Source of the DNA: Candidatus Bathyarchaeota archaeon
GTDB lineage: Archaea; Thermoproteota; Bathyarchaeia; Bathyarchaeales; Bathyarchaeaceae
Length of the DNA stretch: 6,029 bases
NCBI GenBank assembly: GCA_030669695.1
Contig: DAOVDC010000046.1
Span: 1-6,029 of the forward strand
Reading direction: 5' to 3'
The translations under genes and the position numbers were made by a program. The notes below the pieces were generated by a model. It was not told the origin of the DNA, made no database searches, and saw nothing but the letters and a program-made list of their open reading frames with translations. Positions 1 through 6,027 of this stretch are shown here, one piece after another (positions within the stretch are counted from its first letter, which is position 1; every line of letters begins with the position of its first letter).

Positions 1-1
1 A

Positions 2-787
2 TTCTTAGCAATGGCCTCAGACTTTCCATTTGAACAATGGCATGGAATAACGTTTCCAGGACTATACGCCCTCATGGCAACGGCTCACATGCACAGGTAT
101 GGCACGACAGAAGAACAGATGGCAATGGTTGCGGTGAAAAATCATCATAATGGAGCTCTGAATCCCAAGGCGCATATGCAGAAGGAAGTAACGTACGAAA
201 AGGCGATGTCGACCCGAGTAATCGCGAGGCCGCTGAAGCTGTATGACTGCTCCTTGATAACGGACGGAGCCAGCTGCTTGATTTTGACAAAACCTGAACT
301 CGCCAAGAAATTTACGGACACCCCAGTGCACATTATAGGTTCAGGACAAGCAAGCGATGCCATAGGCTTGTACGAAAGAGAAGACATTACGACTCTGAAG
401 GCGGGTAAGCTTGCGGGTCAAGAAGCCTATAATAAGGCTAAGGTTAAGCCTCAAGACGTCGACATCGCAGAAGTTCACGATTGTTTCACCATTGCGGAGA
501 TCATCGCGTATGAGGACCTCGGCTTTTGTAAGCCTGGAAAAGGAGGAAGCTTGGTAGAAGAGGGCGCCACTGAGATTGGAGAGAAGATTCCTGTTAACAC
601 CAGCGGAGGCTTGAAATCGAAGGGACATCCTGTTGGAGCGACGGGAGTCGGTCAAGCCTATGAGATATACTTACAACTAACTGGGCAAGCTGAGAAAAGA
701 CAGGTGGAAGGAGCTGAAATTGGGCTAAGCCATAACGTGGGTGGTTCAGGCGCCACTGCAACCGTGCACATTTACAGGAGAGGATGA
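2..787 (+). CDS. Thiolase (acetyl-CoA C-acetyltransferase, SCP2-like archaeal type), 5'-truncated by window edge
   Basis: This is the C-terminal two thirds of a thiolase. The reading frame is open to the left edge, so the ATG at 11 is internal, and about 130 N-terminal residues, including the nucleophilic Cys, are expected outside the window. Visible SCP2-type/archaeal thiolase motifs are EVHDCFT (His codon 476-478), NTSGGLKSKGHPVGATG (catalytic His codon 626-628) and the C-terminal HNVGGSGAT (His codon 731-733). The last stands where bacterial thiolases carry a second catalytic Cys. Family knowledge: these enzymes condense two acetyl-CoA to acetoacetyl-CoA and, in archaea, form a complex with HMG-CoA synthase through a DUF35 protein. 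The DUF35 gene overlaps this stop by ATGA, which supports that role. Another acyl-CoA thiolase of the SCP2 group, for example in lipid or amino-acid breakdown, cannot be excluded. Confidence 0.92.
   Translation, partial: FLAMASDFPFEQWHGITFPGLYALMATAHMHRYGTTEEQMAMVAVKNHHNGALNPKAHMQKEVTYEKAMSTRVIARPLKLYDCSLITDGASCLILTKPELAKKFTDTPVHIIGSGQASDAIGLYEREDITTLKAGKLAGQEAYNKAKVKPQDVDIAEVHDCFTIAEIIAYEDLGFCKPGKGGSLVEEGATEIGEKIPVNTSGGLKSKGHPVGATGVGQAYEIYLQLTGQAEKRQVEGAEIGLSHNVGGSGATATVHIYRRG
777..783 (+). promoter_or_regulatory. Ribosome binding site for the DUF35 gene
   Basis: GGAGAGG lies inside the last codons of the thiolase gene. It ends directly before the ATG at 784 and 6 bases before a second in-frame ATG at 790. 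The spacing fits the ATG at 790 better, so the protein may really begin MAETFPF rather than MKMAETFPF. Either way translation is coupled to the thiolase. Confidence 0.6.
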
Positions 788-1188
788 AAATGGCTGAAAC
801 TTTTCCGTTCACAATAGAACAATTCTACAAGTTTGTGAGTGAAAAAAAGTTGATGGCTGCTAAATGCAAGAAGTGTGGAACAATGCTTCTGCCGCCTAGG
901 CCCATGTGCACGAAATGTTTTTCATCGGATTTGGAGTGGGTTGAACTCAAAAACAAAGGAAAACTTTTGACTTACACGGTGATTCACGTTTCGCCTAAGC
1001 AGTTTGAGTCGTTGATTCCTTACGCTGTGGGTATTGTGAAATTGGAAGATGGCCCAAAACTGCCTGGCATGATTCAAGACGTAGAGCCGGAAAAAATTAG
1101 TGTAGGCATGGACCTGAAAGTTGACTTCGACACAACCATACCTTCTGAATGGCCTATGTGGTCTCGATATTTCTTTAAACCGTCATGA
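784..1188 (+). CDS. DUF35 zinc-ribbon/OB-fold acyl-CoA-binding protein, thiolase partner
   Basis: This 134-residue protein has the usual length and layout of the DUF35 family. An N-terminal amphipathic helix (FTIEQFYKFVSEKKL, residues 9-23) is followed by a rubredoxin-like zinc ribbon with Cys28, Cys31, Cys42 and Cys45 (CKKC and CTKC). The OB-fold spans about residues 50-125 (LLTYTVIHVSP, PYAVGIVKLEDG, VGMDLKVDF). In known archaeal complexes this protein bridges thiolase and HMG-CoA synthase and offers a shared CoA-binding site, so acetoacetyl-CoA passes between them. The ATGA overlap with the thiolase gene fits a stoichiometric partner; that this is the mevalonate complex is inferred from context. 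The start is 784 or 790, with 790 better spaced from the ribosome binding site. Its stop overlaps the stop of the convergent phosphatase gene. Confidence 0.9.
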   Translation: MKMAETFPFTIEQFYKFVSEKKLMAAKCKKCGTMLLPPRPMCTKCFSSDLEWVELKNKGKLLTYTVIHVSPKQFESLIPYAVGIVKLEDGPKLPGMIQDVEPEKISVGMDLKVDFDTTIPSEWPMWSRYFFKPS

Positions 1189-1863
1189 CTTATTGAGTTG
1201 TTGTATCAGAGTTGGTAGCTCAGTGAATGATGAAGCTATGTAAGTAGCTCCCGCACGAGTTAATTCTTGGAGAGAGGAGATGCCAGTGACTACACCTATC
1301 GCAATGACATTGAGTTCATGAGCACACATCATGTCCCACACGCTGTCACCTACAACTATCCCCTCTTCAGGCTTAACATTCAGTTTGCCCAATACAGCTT
1401 CCAAATGGGCTGAATCTGGCTTAACCGCCAAGCCAAAATCACGAGTAAATACTGCACCAAAGAAAGATTCAAGTCGAAAACACTTAAGAATGTAGCTTAC
1501 TGATTTTTCGCCGTTTAGAGTGAAAAGCGCCATCTTCAATCCTTTTTTCCTTAAAGCTTTGAGCGTTTCCAAGACGCCAGGTATCAGACGGGTCGACCGA
1601 GCAGCCTCTAACTCGTGACTGCTAACCAGCGAAAGCACGGCTTCTTTAGTCTTCATTATCTCTTGTTCGCCCTTGCCGTTGTTTCTCATATAGATTTCCA
1701 TTTTCTTCAGCATTTCAAACACGCTTTCATTCATGGAAAAAATGGATCGAGGGAAGCCTTGTTTAGTGAGAAACTGTATGACCTCTGCTCTCACGGCTTT
1801 ATAATTAAGGTTAAAATCTACGATGGTTCCGTCGAGATCGAATATCACTGCCTTGATCGTCAA
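1183..1863 (-). CDS. HAD-superfamily hydrolase, phosphoglycolate-phosphatase-like
   Basis: A 226-residue soluble enzyme with all four HAD motifs. Motif I is FDLDGT (nucleophile Asp9, acid Asp11), motif II is Thr115 in LFTLNG, motif III is Lys148 in VKPD, and motif IV is GDSVWD (Asp173, Asp177). A helical C1 cap occupies about residues 17-90, as in phosphoglycolate phosphatase and beta-phosphoglucomutase relatives; the substrate cannot be read from sequence. The start codon is TTG at 1863-1861, immediately after an in-frame TAA. The only other early candidate, GTG at 1848, would leave just three residues before the catalytic Asp. Homologues typically begin MIKAVIFDLDGT, which favours TTG. A weak GGATGGAAG lies just upstream. 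The 3' end overlaps the convergent DUF35 gene by 6 bases. Confidence 0.88.
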   Translation of the reverse strand: MTIKAVIFDLDGTIVDFNLNYKAVRAEVIQFLTKQGFPRSIFSMNESVFEMLKKMEIYMRNNGKGEQEIMKTKEAVLSLVSSHELEAARSTRLIPGVLETLKALRKKGLKMALFTLNGEKSVSYILKCFRLESFFGAVFTRDFGLAVKPDSAHLEAVLGKLNVKPEEGIVVGDSVWDMMCAHELNVIAIGVVTGISSLQELTRAGATYIASSFTELPTLIQQLNKS

Positions 1864-1916
1864 TTAGACTTCCATCCGTCGATAGTTTAAGAGAGACTTT
1901 ATTGCTAAAGAGCCGA

Positions 1917-1928
1917 GAGATATAATTT
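1917..1928 (-). promoter_or_regulatory. Putative TATA box for the HAD phosphatase gene
   Basis: On the minus strand the sequence reads AAATTATATCTC, an archaeal-like TATA element about 55-60 bases before the TTG start at 1863. Transcription starting about 25 bases downstream would give a leader of roughly 35 bases. The gap 1864-1939 must also hold the promoter of the divergent gene at 1940. This box is too close to that ATG to serve it by normal archaeal spacing, so CTTTATTG near 1897-1904 is a better plus-strand candidate. These calls are by eye. Confidence 0.4.
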
Positions 1929-1939
1929 GTGGTTTCAAA

Positions 1940-2164
1940 ATGAGCTTAGAAGATTACATAGGCAATCCACTCTGGCCAGTTCTCGTAGAAACGGTTCACG
2001 CCATGATCATGTATTCCCATCACAAGGCTTACACTAGAGACGTGGTTCTCCATGAACAACCAGACATAACATCTCAAAATTTGGCGACAAAACTCAGCAT
2101 ACCGTTAGGTGAAGCACTTGTTATTCTCCACGAACTTCAAAAACAGAAACCTGAAAGCAAATGA
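1940..2164 (+). CDS. Small helix-turn-helix-like protein, function unknown
   Basis: A 74-residue protein I cannot assign to a named family. The N-terminal half (NPLWPVLVETVHAMIMYSHH, residues 9-28) looks like an amphipathic helix. The C-terminal half has the spacing of a helix-turn-helix: helix ITSQNLATKLS (43-53), turn IPLG (54-57), then helix EALVILHELQKQ (58-69), as in winged-helix regulators. It ends just after the putative recognition helix, so no wing hairpin follows. It sits alone on the plus strand, divergent from the phosphatase and convergent with wtpC, 23 bases from the wtpC stop. No strong ribosome binding site is seen; GTGG at 1929-1932 is weak. That it is a real gene is supported by its plausible protein composition and by filling the gap between confident genes. 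A DNA-binding role is inference. Confidence 0.6.
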   Translation: MSLEDYIGNPLWPVLVETVHAMIMYSHHKAYTRDVVLHEQPDITSQNLATKLSIPLGEALVILHELQKQKPESK

Positions 2165-2180
2165 ACAAAATAAAACAAAA
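2164..2180 (-). terminator. T-rich terminator after the wtpABC operon
   Basis: Beginning 8 bases past the wtpC stop, the minus strand carries three runs of four Ts (TTTTGTTTTATTTTGTT). No hairpin is needed, because archaeal RNA polymerase terminates on oligo-T tracts. The tract abuts the stop codon of the convergent 74-residue gene. Confidence 0.6.
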
Positions 2181-2187
2181 CTGGTCT

Positions 2188-3237
2188 TTATCGCCTGATT
2201 AGGTGCGTCGCTGTTGCTTTGAATGAAGCATATACGGTTTCTCCAATTTTTAATCCAAGTTCTTCTATTGCTTGTTTTGTTACAAGAGCTGAGAGCCCAT
2301 TATCCATGTATATCCTAAATGTTGCCCCATATTGAGTTACATTAGTAATTGTTCCATTGATACTGTTTCGTGCGCTGCTTTCCAATTTGACCTTGGATAG
2401 GATGATGTTTTCTGGTCTAACAAACACGTTTACTTCCCCTTCCGTAAGATTTGAAAGTGCACGTATCTTGTAGTTTCCCATCTCCACGAGGGCCACGCCA
2501 TTTTCACTGGATATTATCTTCCCTTCAATAACGTTCTCCACACCCACAAAACTCGCTATCTCCTCATTTACAGGCTCATTGAAAACCTTATAGGGTGCGT
2601 CAACTTGAACGACTTTACCATTCATTATCACAGCTATTCGATCAGCCAAAGTCAAAGCCTCATCCTGGTCATGAGTAACATGGATTGTCGTTGTGCCTCG
2701 AACCTTATGGATTCTCTTCAACTCTTCCCTCAAGGATTCTTGGGTTCTAGGGTCCAAAGCACTCAAGGGTTCGTCCAAGAGGAGAATGTCAGGATCAATT
2801 ACGAGGGCGCGGGCTAGGGCTACCCGTTGTTGTTCTCCACCGGACAGAGTGGAGGGAAATCTCTCCTTCAGCTGAGAGATGTGCATAGAATCCATAACAT
2901 TCTGGACTCTAGTTTCAACTTCTCTTTTGGGAATCTTACGCATTTTCAATCCGAAAGCTATGTTTTCTTCCACAGTCATGTGGGGAAACAAGGAATAATC
3001 TTGGTAGACGAAACCAATGTTGCGTTTCTCCGGTGGGATTTGTGTAATGTTCTTTTCGTTAAGGAAGATGTCTCCTTTACGAGGAATATAGAATCCAGCG
3101 ATTGTCTCAAGGATTAGAGTTTTCCCAGCAGCCGTGGGCCCGAGGATAATAAAGTATTCTCCCTCATTCACGCTAAGGGTTACATTTTTCAGGGTGAAAT
3201 CTCCCCATTCGTGACTAACTTTCTCAAGTGTGATCAT
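2188..3237 (-). CDS. wtpC: Tungstate/molybdate ABC transporter ATP-binding protein
   Basis: A 349-residue ATPase that would drive oxyanion import through the WtpB permease on the cytoplasmic face. Visible motifs are Walker A GPTAAGKT (33-40), Q-loop Gln79 in VYQD, signature LSGGEQQ (131-137), Walker B ILLLDEP (151-157), D-loop SALD and H-loop His189. The C-terminal part from about residue 235 is a TOBE/MOP-like regulatory domain (GTITNVTQYGATFRIYM, 295-311), as in ModC/WtpC/CysA-type importers. The frame is open further upstream to an ATG at 3294. I chose ATG 3237 because the domain begins MITLEKVS there, GGGGGAG lies 6 bases before it, and it overlaps the wtpB stop by ATGA. The extra 19 residues (cysteine- and phenylalanine-rich) would lie within wtpB. 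Specificity for tungstate over molybdate rests on WtpA. Confidence 0.93.
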   Translation of the reverse strand: MITLEKVSHEWGDFTLKNVTLSVNEGEYFIILGPTAAGKTLILETIAGFYIPRKGDIFLNEKNITQIPPEKRNIGFVYQDYSLFPHMTVEENIAFGLKMRKIPKREVETRVQNVMDSMHISQLKERFPSTLSGGEQQRVALARALVIDPDILLLDEPLSALDPRTQESLREELKRIHKVRGTTTIHVTHDQDEALTLADRIAVIMNGKVVQVDAPYKVFNEPVNEEIASFVGVENVIEGKIISSENGVALVEMGNYKIRALSNLTEGEVNVFVRPENIILSKVKLESSARNSINGTITNVTQYGATFRIYMDNGLSALVTKQAIEELGLKIGETVYASFKATATHLIRR

Positions 3238-4052
3238 TTTCGTCTCCCCCAATACCTTGTAGATGCACGTAAAACAATGAAAACAAAAAAGCATACAAGT
3301 ATCATGAGTACGGCTATGGGCTGAGAGCCTTTGAGACCATGGGTAGTAAATTCATAAAATATTAGCGTAGGGACAATCATGGGGTAGAACGCTATCATTA
3401 TTACAGCGCCAAATTCGCTTATACCTCTAGCCCATGCCATCACAGCCCCTGAAAAAAGGTGGCGAACAGCCAGAGGCAAGGTGATCCGGTAGAAGGCTTT
3501 CCACTGACTGGCACCTAAGGTTCTGGCGACGCGTTCAAGACGGGGATTGATGCTTTGAAAACCTTCTCTAGCAGCGTTTACGTAAAAGGGCGTGCTTACG
3601 AAAAGCATCGCTACAACAATACCCCACATAGAATCTTCAAAGATAATGCCAAGGTTGGAAAAAGCCATCCCTACAGTGCTTCTGCGCATGAAGAACGTAT
3701 AGAGGGCTATGCCTGCGACGGTGTGTGGTATTATCACCGGTACGTCTATGATTGATTCTACTACACTCTTTCCAGGAAAGTCGTGTCTTGCGAGGACGTA
3801 TGCTAGGGGCGTCCCTATGATCATAGCGATCAAGGTTGCAAGGAAGGAAGTGTACAAAGTTAGCAGGATTGAGCTTATCACTGACGGGTCGGCGCATGCT
3901 TCAAAAAAGCCTTGAGACTCGAAGGCAAGTTGTCGAAAGATCATGTTGAAGAGCGTGAGGATTATAAATAGAATTAGGAGAGAACCTACAAAAGAAAAAA
4001 TCAGGGAAAGAGGTTGACGTTTTACGTTTCTTAGAGCTTTTCTGATTGACAT
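3234..4052 (-). CDS. wtpB: Tungstate/molybdate ABC transporter permease
   Basis: A 272-residue integral membrane protein of the ModB/WtpB/CysT type, forming the channel as a homodimer. About six membrane segments can be seen, near residues 16-37, 58-88, 102-121, 141-160, 200-222 and 244-262. The cytoplasmic EAA loop that docks on the ATPase is clear: EGFQSINPRLERVARTLGAS (163-182), continuing QWKAFYRITLP. The segment DVPVIIPHTVAGIALY (103-118) is typical of molybdate/tungstate permeases. The start at 4052 lies 3 bases after the wtpA stop, with GGGAT across the wtpA end as ribosome binding site. The stop overlaps wtpC by ATGA. Everything points to a coupled three-gene operon. Confidence 0.93.
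   Translation of the reverse strand: MSIRKALRNVKRQPLSLIFSFVGSLLILFIILTLFNMIFRQLAFESQGFFEACADPSVISSILLTLYTSFLATLIAMIIGTPLAYVLARHDFPGKSVVESIIDVPVIIPHTVAGIALYTFFMRRSTVGMAFSNLGIIFEDSMWGIVVAMLFVSTPFYVNAAREGFQSINPRLERVARTLGASQWKAFYRITLPLAVRHLFSGAVMAWARGISEFGAVIMIAFYPMIVPTLIFYEFTTHGLKGSQPIAVLMILVCFFVFIVLRASTRYWGRRK
3244..3250 (-). promoter_or_regulatory. Ribosome binding site deciding the wtpC start
   Basis: GGGGGAG on the minus strand lies 6 bases upstream of the ATG at 3237 and inside the end of wtpB. It supports 3237 over the longer open frame from 3294. Confidence 0.75.
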
Positions 4053-4055
4053 ATT

Positions 4056-5114
4056 TTATCCCGTTACATATGGTTTGAGGCTTTCAGGAATTTTGTCTAT
4101 GTCATTCGCTTTCGCCGGTACGATAGGTGGTTGTGCGTTGTCGCATAAAACACCTTGACCAAAATCGTTGATGATATATTTGACAAATTCCTCGGCAAGA
4201 GCCGGATTCGGGGCGTTATTAAGTATGGTCAAACCATAAACAATTGGCTTCCCGGTACTAATTTTTGTGGTTTTCCGAACCTTTACCTTCTTGTAGGTAT
4301 CCTTATAGTCATCAGAGCTCAAGTCGATGGATTCAGGTAGTTCCAAGAATTTGAGTTCATGTTGCTTAGCTACACTGGAGTATTCAAAGGCGTAATCTAA
4401 TCCACCTGCTTGCACAAACGTAACTAGCTCAACAGACTTGTCTCTAATCTTCACTTTGTTTGTGGGGTTCAAATCTGTCATATTGGTGTCTATCGTATAG
4501 ATTCCATCGGTTTCAGAAACTGTGATATCTGAATTAGCTTCAATTAGATCTTCAAAGATCATGTCGTCGCCGTATTCGAATTCAGCAAGCTGTATAACTA
4601 TGGGCGACCTATATCCACACGGATCCATGTTGGGATTGGAGAAACCCCACTTCACATCGCTTCTTCTCAGAATTTGGTACCAGTTAGTTGAGTTTATCTC
4701 GTTAGCGTATTTGCTGTTGTCTGTGTAAGCTATGGTCATCCTGTTCTTGGCGAATTTTATGTACCAGTCTGTGTAGTTTGAATTCGAAGTCATCATCATT
4801 TTCGGTATCAGGGTGTAATCTGCAGAGGCTAGCACATCGGCCGCTTTACCAACCTCAGTAATCTTTTGGATTGCGACCACGCTACCACTAGGCTCTATTT
4901 CCACGTTTACATCCTGATGGTCTGCCTCGAACTGGGCTTCAATATCTTCAAAAGGTAACGTGAGACTGCCCGCACAGAAAACCTTCAGTTTAATCTTCTG
5001 TGAACTTCCAGTGAACAAATAGTACCAAAAACCTCCTATTGTTGCAATGGCGATGACAGCAACGACTACCACTGTTTGTATTTTAGTTAATCCGCTTCTA
5101 GAAGTTTTTCTCAT
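4056..5114 (-). CDS. wtpA: Tungstate/molybdate-binding protein of the ABC transporter
   Basis: A 352-residue substrate-binding protein. Residues 13-35 form one hydrophobic helix after a basic N-terminus (RKTSRSGLTKIQ), either a signal sequence or a membrane anchor. No lipobox Cys is present, so anchoring by this helix is likely. The mature part carries WtpA/ModA landmarks: VFCAGSLTLPFEDIE (45-59), EPSGSVVAIQKITEVGKAAD (74-93), SADYTLIP (97-104), DPCGYR (164-169) and YAFEYSSVA (241-249). In archaeal WtpA/ModA structures an Asp and a Glu add to the oxyanion coordination, giving an octahedral site; Asp164 and Glu244 are the likely equivalents. This separates WtpA-type proteins from bacterial tetrahedral ModA. 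Tungstate is the expected main substrate, feeding tungstopterin enzymes such as aldehyde:ferredoxin oxidoreductases, but molybdate cannot be excluded. It is the first gene of the operon. Confidence 0.94.
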   Translation of the reverse strand: MRKTSRSGLTKIQTVVVVAVIAIATIGGFWYYLFTGSSQKIKLKVFCAGSLTLPFEDIEAQFEADHQDVNVEIEPSGSVVAIQKITEVGKAADVLASADYTLIPKMMMTSNSNYTDWYIKFAKNRMTIAYTDNSKYANEINSTNWYQILRRSDVKWGFSNPNMDPCGYRSPIVIQLAEFEYGDDMIFEDLIEANSDITVSETDGIYTIDTNMTDLNPTNKVKIRDKSVELVTFVQAGGLDYAFEYSSVAKQHELKFLELPESIDLSSDDYKDTYKKVKVRKTTKISTGKPIVYGLTILNNAPNPALAEEFVKYIINDFGQGVLCDNAQPPIVPAKANDIDKIPESLKPYVTG

Positions 5115-5127
5115 ATTCTCGACGAGC

Positions 5128-5151
5128 CGTTATGTCTGATTGTACATATCG
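5128..5151. promoter_or_regulatory. ModE-like operator dyad 1 (wtpA-proximal)
   Basis: An imperfect 24-base inverted repeat, CGTTATG-N10-CATATCG, with one mismatch between the 7-base arms. It lies 14 bases before the wtpA start, where the wtpA transcription start or leader would be. As I recall the E. coli ModE consensus, its core is CGnTATATA-N6-TATATAACG, also 24 bases from outer CG to outer CG. The arm and overall length agree; the inner TATA bases agree poorly. Function is inferred. Confidence 0.5.
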
Positions 5152-5153
5152 GT

Positions 5154-5177
5154 CGTTATAACTTAATAAGCATAACG
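5154..5177. promoter_or_regulatory. ModE-like operator dyad 2 (over the wtpA core promoter)
   Basis: A second 24-base dyad, CGTTATA-N10-CATAACG, whose 6-base outer arms CGTTAT/ATAACG match perfectly. It starts two bases after dyad 1, with centres 26 bases apart. It covers the likely TATA box of wtpA, so binding here would block transcription. The arm ATAACG is the conserved half-site of ModE operators. It also contains the 8-base palindrome GTTATAAC (5155-5162). Confidence 0.55.
5155..5170 (-). promoter_or_regulatory. Putative TATA box of the wtpABC operon
   Basis: On the minus strand CTTATTAAGTTATAAC is the best AT-rich core-promoter candidate, about 40-55 bases before the wtpA ATG. A start about 25 bases downstream leaves a leader of roughly 20-25 bases. 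The ribosome binding site in that leader is weak (CGAGAAT). The element lies within dyad 2. Read on the other strand it could also serve the gene at 5236. Confidence 0.45.
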
Positions 5178-5235
5178 CCAAATTTCATCTCACGGTCAAA
5201 ATCTATCTCACATGTAAAGGACATCTACCTGATGT

Positions 5236-5619
5236 ATGCATGTGGACTCAGTGATCGTCCTTGAGGCTTACAGGGGAGCCTTGAAGTATCGTGTTATGGA
5301 ACTGGCCAGATATAACCAAGTGCACGGAGTCACCGGACTCTACGTGAATCAAAGAAGCGTAGAAAGGTGGGACAGCTACGACATGGCAGGCGGCATCGGA
5401 CTAGCTCACAACTTCGACGGGACGATAATTGTGGATTACGGACGCATCTATTGGCAGGATCAGCAGGTTGATCTTGGCGCTAACAGAGGGGAGTCCGTCA
5501 GAATTGCACGAGTATTAGACTGCAGAATGTGCAACTTTGAACGAAGAAGACTGCGCATTGACATCACTCCTGAAGGCTTCATTCGAGTCCTTGAACCCCT
5601 TCCAAAGCCTTCAAAATGA
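5236..5619 (+). CDS. KaiC/RecA-like ATPase, C-terminal half only (possible gene remnant)
   Basis: A 127-residue protein that reads as the second half of a KaiC-family or RecA-like domain. It opens with a Walker B-like strand (VDSVIVLEA, residues 3-11), then a helix (RVMELARYNQVHGV) and a strand ending VNQRS (37-41). Next come GGIGLAHNFDGTIIVDY (52-68) and a closing RIARVLDCRMCNFERRRLRI (89-108) with DITPEGFIRV. The last pattern is the usual KaiC-family ending, where a basic segment precedes 'ITPEG-I-V'. No Walker A is present, and an in-frame TGA at 5230-5232 lies 3 bases before the start. The other two frames upstream show no Walker A either, so the N-terminal half is missing. It may be a degraded gene or a stand-alone half-domain protein. 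Only a weak AAAGGA lies upstream, at an unusually long spacing. Confidence 0.6.
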   Translation: MHVDSVIVLEAYRGALKYRVMELARYNQVHGVTGLYVNQRSVERWDSYDMAGGIGLAHNFDGTIIVDYGRIYWQDQQVDLGANRGESVRIARVLDCRMCNFERRRLRIDITPEGFIRVLEPLPKPSK

Positions 5620-5811
5620 CACCGTGAAAATCAATGACTATAGTGAAACTGCCGAGTATACGAGTGGTTACGCGCTAAGGGTTTCGAAAATCGTTCGGTT
5701 TCGACCAGACAAAAAGATCGAAGAAATCGACAGCATTGAAAATTGCATAAATCATATGAAATGCGGTGTGAGCGGTATCCATTTCAAAGCTTGTGATCTA
5801 TTTCATCATTT
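5620..5811. other. Gap without an identified gene
   Basis: This convergent gap of 192 bases lies between the KaiC-like fragment and the zinc-ribbon gene. It contains an 8-base direct repeat GGTTTCGA (5680-5687 and 5697-5704) and no convincing RNA gene or terminator. A plus-strand open frame from 5537 to 5839 crosses it but overlaps both neighbours and resembles nothing I recognise. Confidence 0.4.
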
Positions 5812-6027
5812 TCATTTTAGGCTGGATGGAGAAGTATGAAGGAATCCAACCAGGTGAATTCTACTTCCACATCTGTTGCAGTGTATTATCAGTTCTTCTA
5901 GAAATTCTTTTTTCATTTTTGTTTCTAAGATGGTATAGGCGTTTTCTGTTTCGTCTTCTGGAGATATCATGACTCCACAGTTGGGGCAGGCGAAATCTCC
6001 GCTTCCTTCGATTTTTGTTAGGTCTAT
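5812..6027 (-). CDS. Zinc-ribbon protein, C-terminal part, truncated by right window edge
   Basis: An open frame enters from the right edge and ends with TGA at 5814-5812, giving 71 C-terminal residues. It contains two CxxC pairs 36 residues apart: ACPNCGVMISPEDE near the start of the visible part and HCNRCGSRIHLVGF near the end. The charged segment between them (ILETKMKKEFLEEL) looks helical. Paired CPNCG/CNRCG motifs bind one zinc in archaeal zinc-ribbon proteins, often involved in nucleic-acid or protein binding. I do not recognise the specific family, and the N-terminal part that would define it lies outside the window. Although no start is visible, residue composition and the paired knuckles argue strongly for a real gene. 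Confidence 0.75.
   Translation of the reverse strand: MDLTKIEGSGDFACPNCGVMISPEDETENAYTILETKMKKEFLEELIIHCNRCGSRIHLVGFLHTSPSSLK

Noticed and set aside
1615..1890. A 91-residue plus-strand frame, and similar frames opposite the wtp genes
   Set aside because: They are antisense shadows of the HAD phosphatase and transporter genes, whose motifs are unambiguous.
3238..3294. A 19-residue N-terminal extension of WtpC from ATG 3294
   Set aside because: It lies within the end of wtpB. The ATG at 3237 has a strong ribosome binding site, and the ABC domain begins there.
5680..5704. Direct repeat GGTTTCGA, 17 bases apart
   Set aside because: Two 8-base copies with no third copy and no associated gene are compatible with chance; this is not a CRISPR or other array.
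5648..5715. A possible tRNA, from CGAGTGGTTACGCG (D-arm-like) and CGGTTTCGACC (T-arm-like)
   Set aside because: The T-loop does not fit GGTTCGAnnCC, and no 7-base acceptor stem or anticodon arm can be formed around it on either strand.
5537..5839. A 100-residue plus-strand open frame over the gap after the KaiC-like fragment
   Set aside because: It overlaps the better-supported KaiC-like frame by 83 bases and the zinc-ribbon gene by 28, and has no recognisable motif or ribosome binding site.
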